Origin: Verrucomicrobiota bacterium
GTDB taxonomy: Bacteria > Verrucomicrobiota > Verrucomicrobiia > Chthoniobacterales > SZAS-18
DNA length: 64,000 bases
NCBI GenBank assembly: GCA_018240025.1
Contig: JAFEGM010000003.1
Coordinates: 1 to 64,000, forward strand
Reading direction: 5' to 3'
The position numbers and the translations under genes were made by a program. Position 1 is the first letter of the stretch. Each line of letters opens with the position of its first letter. Positions 59,770-64,000 of this stretch are shown here, piece by piece. The notes below the pieces were generated by a model, which did not search any database, was not told the DNA's origin, and saw only the letters and a program-made list of their open reading frames with translations.

Positions 59770-61013
59770 GATCGGAGAGCGGAGGGGTTCGCATCTGCCA
59801 GCGCTTTGTCCACTGCCGCGAGCAGGCGAGGCGCCTCGGCGGCCCAGTGGAAGTCGCTCCCGCCCAAATCCCAGGCCCGCGCGCGCATCGCCTGGAGGCG
59901 GGTGGGATCGCCCAGCAGGCGCTGCAGGACGCGACCCAGCTCGGAGGGGTTACGCTCCGGATACAGCTCGCAGGCCCCTTCCAGTTGGGTCTGCAGGCGG
60001 CGATGCGCGATCGTGTCGGTCAGCAGCAGGGCACAGCCTGCCATCAGGCCGGTGAACACCTTGTTGCCGATGGCGAGTTGGTGGAACAGCTGCTCGCTCG
60101 GCTGGCTGCCGAGGGCGATCTCGTGTTCGGCCGAGAGCGCCACCATGCGGTCGGGGTGCGCGCGTTCGAGAATTTCCAGGCGCCCCCCGAATCCGAGCTC
60201 GGCGGCCAGCGAGCGCAGGTGCGCGACGTAGTCGGGCTGCGCCGTGCCACGGAGCGCCAGCCCCACCGGCAGGCCGGCGGCCGCGATTCCCCGCAGCAGG
60301 GTCTCGGCGCAACTGTGCGGACCGAGGGTTTGCCCAAACCAATAGATCATGGGCAGTGCGCGGGCGGGCCGCTGCGCGGGCGGCAGGATCCCGTCCCGCT
60401 CGGCCAGACGCGGACAATTGTGCAGAACGAAGGCCGGAGCCGTGCTGCCGCTCAGCTCGCGCGTGCGCTCCACGGCGACCTCGGACATCGAATAGAAAAA
60501 GGCCGCCCGCGCGAACAGGCGCCGCTCGATCCGCCGCATCGCTTCGCGCGGTTCGGAATCGGAGTCGGACAGGAGGTCTTCGACATCGATCGCGAACGGC
60601 CGACCGAGCTGGCGGGCGGCTCGGGCGGCCGCGGGCACGGTGTGATGCTGCTGCGCGATCAGGAGATCGGCCCGGCTGGCGACCGCGAGGCGGGCCAACT
60701 GGGGCGTGAAATACGATGCCGCCCAGTCGTCGAACCCCGACCAGAGCCCGAGCGGCGCCAGTTGGCGGCCGACTTTGTGCCGCAGTCGCAGATACTGCCA
60801 GCGCAGGCGGGCAAAGGAGGAGCCGTAGGTCTCCACCGGGCGATTCTCCCAGCCGCCCGCGCGGGCCAACTCGCGGTCGAGCGCCTCGAATTCCGGCTGA
60901 TAGCGGGGATGCGCCACGGTCACCCGATGCCCGGCGGCGACGAGGGCGCCGGCACTGCGCACGAGCCGCGGGTTCCGCGACGGGTGCATCGGGGTCAGAA
61001 AGCAGATGTGCAT
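59766..61013 (-). CDS. glycosyltransferase, GT-B type
   Basis: A 415-residue protein starting MHICFLTPMHPSRNPRLVRS, a typical GT-B N-terminus. The C-terminal half has LPMIYWFGQTLGPHSCAETL, LEILERAHPDRMVAL and ALGSQPSEQLFHQLAIGNKV followed by LMAGCALLLTDT, which matches the donor-binding part of family 4-like enzymes loosely. The EX7E pair is not obvious. Its stop overlaps the start of the FkbM gene by four bases. Confidence 0.8.
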   Translation of the reverse strand: MHICFLTPMHPSRNPRLVRSAGALVAAGHRVTVAHPRYQPEFEALDRELARAGGWENRPVETYGSSFARLRWQYLRLRHKVGRQLAPLGLWSGFDDWAASYFTPQLARLAVASRADLLIAQQHHTVPAAARAARQLGRPFAIDVEDLLSDSDSEPREAMRRIERRLFARAAFFYSMSEVAVERTRELSGSTAPAFVLHNCPRLAERDGILPPAQRPARALPMIYWFGQTLGPHSCAETLLRGIAAAGLPVGLALRGTAQPDYVAHLRSLAAELGFGGRLEILERAHPDRMVALSAEHEIALGSQPSEQLFHQLAIGNKVFTGLMAGCALLLTDTIAHRRLQTQLEGACELYPERNPSELGRVLQRLLGDPTRLQAMRARAWDLGGSDFHWAAEAPRLLAAVDKALADANPSALRS

Positions 61014-61049
61014 TTCCGAGGAAAAAGGGAACGCTGCGTGGCTTCGCGC

Positions 61050-61994
61050 TCAGCGCTTCAGCAGGTGTTTGATCCGCAGGGTCAGCTTCCAGCCGAGAAC
61101 TCGGGAGAGCGCGCGAGTCCACCCGCCCATTTCCGGCAGCAGCGTCGAGCCCCCCAGAGCCTGCGCCCGCTCAGCGGCGGCGGCGGCGACCGCCGGCGCC
61201 TGTGCGTACGTGAGATACACGATGCGCTGGAAATGGTTGGCCAAGCCGGCGCGAGTCCGCGGCGAGTCCTCGTGGGCGAGAAGCCGCCGGCTGATCAGCT
61301 CCATCGAATGGAGAATGCCCCGACAGGCACTCTCCCGCCGCAGACTGCTCAGGGTCCCGGTTTGCTGCGAGCGGTAGTAGCTGCAGCCCGTGGCCGAGAA
61401 AGCCAGACCTGTGCTCTCCAGCATGACCCGGCAGAAGTACTCGCCGTCATCGTTGGGGGAGGGCTGGAGGTCCCAGGGCCCGGCCTTCTCCGCGAGCGAC
61501 CGCGGCACCAGCCAGGCAGCGGTGTGCATCATCCGGTTCTCGTTCGCGGCGAGCAGCAGGAATTCCACCGGGTCGAGGTCGCGACAGAGATCGTCGTCGC
61601 CGAAACGGACATCCGCCTCCGAGTCGACGAATCGACCCCAACGGCAGGTCGCGACGTGCCGGTCGCCGAGACCCTGGAGCAGGCGCACCTGACCGGCGAT
61701 CTTGTCGGGCGAGAGGAGGTCGTCGGCGTCCAGGTACTGCAGATAATCTCCCTGCGCCGCCGCCAGCGCGGTGTTCCGGGCCACCCCGGCGCCTTGATTG
61801 GACTGGCTGAGGACGCGTACGCCGCGCGCCTCGTAGGAGCGAGCCAGCGCGAGCGATCCGTCGCGCGATCCGTCATCGACCACGATCAGCTCGCAGCGGG
61901 CACCGGTTTGAGCCAGGGCCGATTCGATCGAACGGGCCAGCGTCCGCTCGTTGTTGAAGCATGGCATCAGGATGGAGACGAGCGGCGAACTCAT
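61050..61994 (-). CDS. family 2 glycosyltransferase
   Basis: A 314-residue GT-A enzyme. The N-terminal 110 residues are canonical: SPLVSILMPCFNNERTLARS, ELIVVDDGSRDGSLALARSY, GAGVARNTALAAAQGDYLQY and the metal-binding LDADD. The C-terminal third is helical and without a membrane segment. Its ATG overlaps the stop of the GMC oxidoreductase gene by four bases, so the two are coupled. Confidence 0.95.
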   Translation of the reverse strand: MSSPLVSILMPCFNNERTLARSIESALAQTGARCELIVVDDGSRDGSLALARSYEARGVRVLSQSNQGAGVARNTALAAAQGDYLQYLDADDLLSPDKIAGQVRLLQGLGDRHVATCRWGRFVDSEADVRFGDDDLCRDLDPVEFLLLAANENRMMHTAAWLVPRSLAEKAGPWDLQPSPNDDGEYFCRVMLESTGLAFSATGCSYYRSQQTGTLSSLRRESACRGILHSMELISRRLLAHEDSPRTRAGLANHFQRIVYLTYAQAPAVAAAAAERAQALGGSTLLPEMGGWTRALSRVLGWKLTLRIKHLLKR

Positions 61995-63574
61995 GAGCCG
62001 GTCAGCTCCTTCCGCAGACGCGCCGCCAGGCGGTAGGTCAGCGCAAGCAGGGTGAATGTGGGATTCGAGGAACCTCCCGTGGGAAAGACCGAACTGCTCG
62101 CGATCGAGAGATTCGGTAAACCGTGCACCCGGCAGTGCGCGTCCACCACGCCGTGCCGCGGATCCTCATGCATGCGGGTGGTGCCGATGTGATGATTGAG
62201 ATCCCCCGTGATGGCCAGCCAACCCTCCGCGTCGTCGTCGCGGGCCGGCAGGGTCGACTCGAAGCGGGCCAGACCGGCCCGCTCCAACTGAGCGCCCGCC
62301 AGCGTCGAGAAGCAGCGGGCCGTGCGCCAGCTGGCCTCGGTCGGCTTCCAGGTGAGTCGCGTGCGCGGCAGCCCGAGGGCGTCGCATTCTTCCGCCAGCT
62401 GGATCCTGCTCTCGGGGTTCGGCTCCTGCTCGACATGAGCCTCGAGTCGGATGGGACCGCCACGCGGAACGAAGGCTCGACGCCGAACGGCGAAGCGCCA
62501 GCCGGCGGCCGCGATGGTGCCGAGCTGGCGGGGATCCAGGCGGACGCCTTTGCGCGGGACGGGGTTCCACTTTCGCAGGACCAGCGCGCGGGCCACGTCC
62601 TTCAGGAACTGCGCCAGCGACTCGGGCTCGATCTCCGGAATGACGTTGACGAGCGCGTTGAGGATCCCCTCCCGCTGCTGGAACTCGGGATGGGCCAGCA
62701 GCTTCGGGAAGAACTTCGCGCCATCGTGGTAGGAGAGATCGAAGGCGTCGTGCAGCCCGGCGCGATTCAGCGGCGTCAGCCGGCCGCACGCGACGGAGGC
62801 GTGGTCCTGAAAATAGCGGCCGACCAGATCGTGCGCGTTCCCCAGGCCGGCCGGCCAGCGCGAGCGGGATACCAGCAGCAGGCGGGCCGATTCGATGCCG
62901 CCGGCGCAGAGCACGAACTCACGCGCGGTCACGCGGGCCTTGCGCCCGTTCAGCGAGCGCACCTCGACCGCTTCGATGCGGGTGCCGCCGGTATCGGGCA
63001 GGATCTCGGAGACATTGGCGTGCTGCCAGATGAACACATTGGGAGCCGCGGCGAGCTCTCCTCGATACGCCCGGGCAAAGTCGGGCTGTGGACTCCACTG
63101 CGAGGCCGCGTATTCCACGGTGCCCGGCGCGAAACTGGGCAGGCGGCGCCCGGCGAAATGGGCGATGCGGGCGTCGAAGTGCGGTTCGCGCAGGCCCATG
63201 ATGGCGCGCGCAGCCGCATAGTGCGGGACCAGATCGGCTTCGCCGATGGGCCAGCCGGAATGCGGTACCCAAGGGCGATGGGCAAAGTCGATCGCCTGCA
63301 ACGGCAGCGCCTGCCCGCCCCAGATCGTGGTCGTGCCCCCGAAGCGCCGGGTGCGCCCGCTGTGGATACCAGCGTGGGGGCGGCCCGACACGAGCGAGCG
63401 CTGGAGATCCTCCGTGGCTTCCTCACGCCGCCCCCCGCCGCTCTCGAGGATGGCGACGCGCAAACCGCTCGGAGCCAGCGCGCGCGCCAGCGCGATGCCG
63501 GCGGCGCCGGCACCGATCAGACAAACGTCGAATCCCTCTGTCGGGATTGGATCCGACTCGAAGTCGAGCATCAT
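61991..63574 (-). CDS. GMC-family FAD-dependent oxidoreductase
   Basis: A 527-residue flavoprotein. The N-terminal FAD-binding GxGxxG is in FDVCLIGAGAAGIALARALA; FGGTTTIWGGQALPLQAIDF and EFVLCAGGIESARLLLVSRS follow. The C-terminal catalytic region has HHIGTTRMHEDPRHGVVDAH and SIASSSVFPTGGSSNPTFTL. Such enzymes oxidise alcohols, including sugar hydroxyls, which suits a sugar locus. There is no signal peptide. It overlaps both neighbours by four bases (ATGA), firmly within the operon. Confidence 0.93.
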   Translation of the reverse strand: MMLDFESDPIPTEGFDVCLIGAGAAGIALARALAPSGLRVAILESGGGRREEATEDLQRSLVSGRPHAGIHSGRTRRFGGTTTIWGGQALPLQAIDFAHRPWVPHSGWPIGEADLVPHYAAARAIMGLREPHFDARIAHFAGRRLPSFAPGTVEYAASQWSPQPDFARAYRGELAAAPNVFIWQHANVSEILPDTGGTRIEAVEVRSLNGRKARVTAREFVLCAGGIESARLLLVSRSRWPAGLGNAHDLVGRYFQDHASVACGRLTPLNRAGLHDAFDLSYHDGAKFFPKLLAHPEFQQREGILNALVNVIPEIEPESLAQFLKDVARALVLRKWNPVPRKGVRLDPRQLGTIAAAGWRFAVRRRAFVPRGGPIRLEAHVEQEPNPESRIQLAEECDALGLPRTRLTWKPTEASWRTARCFSTLAGAQLERAGLARFESTLPARDDDAEGWLAITGDLNHHIGTTRMHEDPRHGVVDAHCRVHGLPNLSIASSSVFPTGGSSNPTFTLLALTYRLAARLRKELTGS

Positions 63575-64000
63575 GGGGCGGTTTGCGACTGGAGCAGGGC
63601 CCCGATTTTGGCCGCGGTCGCGAACAGAGCCGGGTCCTGCGCGGCGGCGACGTGCGCGCGAATTCGAGCCGGGTTGCGAGTGGCAAAGAGGACGAGGCCG
63701 TGCGGATTGTTCACCAGCGCGAGCACGAGCAGCAGAGTCGCCAATCGCTCGCGGTCGCGGGGGTCCACGTCCAAGTCTTTGGCCAGGGGCTGCGCTCCGG
63801 GTTCCGCCAGGCGTTGGATCAGGACAGGCAGTGCCTGTCCGACTCCCCCGAAGGTGGAGATCAGCCGCCCCGGGGCCGTGCAGCGTGCGACTCTTGCTCC
63901 CGCCGGATCGCTCTCGAACTGCAGGAAGTCCGCAAATGCCGGCTCCTGTTGAGCGATGGTCTCGGCGCGCTCGCCGGTCGCGCCCACCCCAAAGGCGCCT
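63571..64000 (-). CDS. hypothetical protein, N-terminus beyond the window
   Basis: The frame is open to the window edge; the last 142 or so residues are seen. A GTG at 63987 is possible but the upstream codons (GAFG) continue without a stop, so the gene probably begins outside. The visible part includes LISTFGGVGQALPVLIQRLA, RERLATLLLVLALVNNPHGL and AAKIGALLQSQTAP. I recognise no family. Its stop overlaps the GMC oxidoreductase start by four bases, so it belongs to the polysaccharide locus; it might be a small partner of that oxidoreductase. Confidence 0.6.
   Translation of the reverse strand, partial: GAFGVGATGERAETIAQQEPAFADFLQFESDPAGARVARCTAPGRLISTFGGVGQALPVLIQRLAEPGAQPLAKDLDVDPRDRERLATLLLVLALVNNPHGLVLFATRNPARIRAHVAAAQDPALFATAAKIGALLQSQTAP

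Overview
The window is a stretch of GC-rich bacterial chromosome. Gene content and style suggest a member of the Verrucomicrobiota, perhaps near Opitutales: very large secreted beta-helix and PATR-type surface proteins, short C-terminal domains ending in 'FYRV', a secretin N-domain lipoprotein-like orphan, and many GC-rich interspersed hairpin repeats. This placement is inference from content; there is no rRNA gene in the window and no tRNA gene was recognised.

Layout. (1) Positions 1-5030 form a visibly lower-GC block: a 121-bp direct repeat, then three minus-strand genes (small membrane protein, large membrane-anchored protein with an 11-residue repeat tail, P-loop ATPase with a nuclease-like tail). 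(2) Positions 5200-8100 are a repeat-rich, decaying zone: a frameshifted ISL3 transposase remnant, a frameshifted hypothetical gene with a strong terminator, two different 21-bp periodic arrays, a 120-bp tandem duplication made of hairpins, and an 86-bp tandem repeat. (3) Positions 8100-13213 are a defence-like cluster: NYN-domain protein, Vsr endonuclease, C5-cytosine methyltransferase, overlapping restriction endonuclease, then DUF3883 and NERD proteins on the other strand. (4) Positions 13500-18045 carry a molybdopterin oxidoreductase, a secretin N-domain protein and a DUF3422 protein.

(5) Positions 18346-36203 are dominated by large exported proteins: a glycine-rich PATR protein with three 189-residue repeats, a 1,799-residue beta-helix protein with a Pro-Thr linker, a BamE-like lipoprotein, an ArsR/AHSA1 gene pair, a secreted coiled-coil protein, and a 965-residue protein with twelve IVAxGAG-type repeats next to a divergent LuxR-type regulator. 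(6) Positions 37190-45340 hold housekeeping and metabolic genes: DUF1801, a secreted GH13 amylase, a copper-amine-oxidase-like protein, an LptF/G permease, MogA, the SRP RNA and a CYTH protein.

(7) From 45375 to the right edge runs a single minus-strand polysaccharide locus of 16 genes: AsnB-type amidotransferase, at least seven glycosyltransferases, a Wzy-like membrane protein, three FkbM methyltransferases, an acyltransferase, WecB (UDP-GlcNAc 2-epimerase) and a GMC oxidoreductase, ending in an incomplete gene. Tight spacing and four-base overlaps suggest one or a few long operons that build and decorate an exopolysaccharide, capsule or O-antigen. A terminator closes the locus after asnB.
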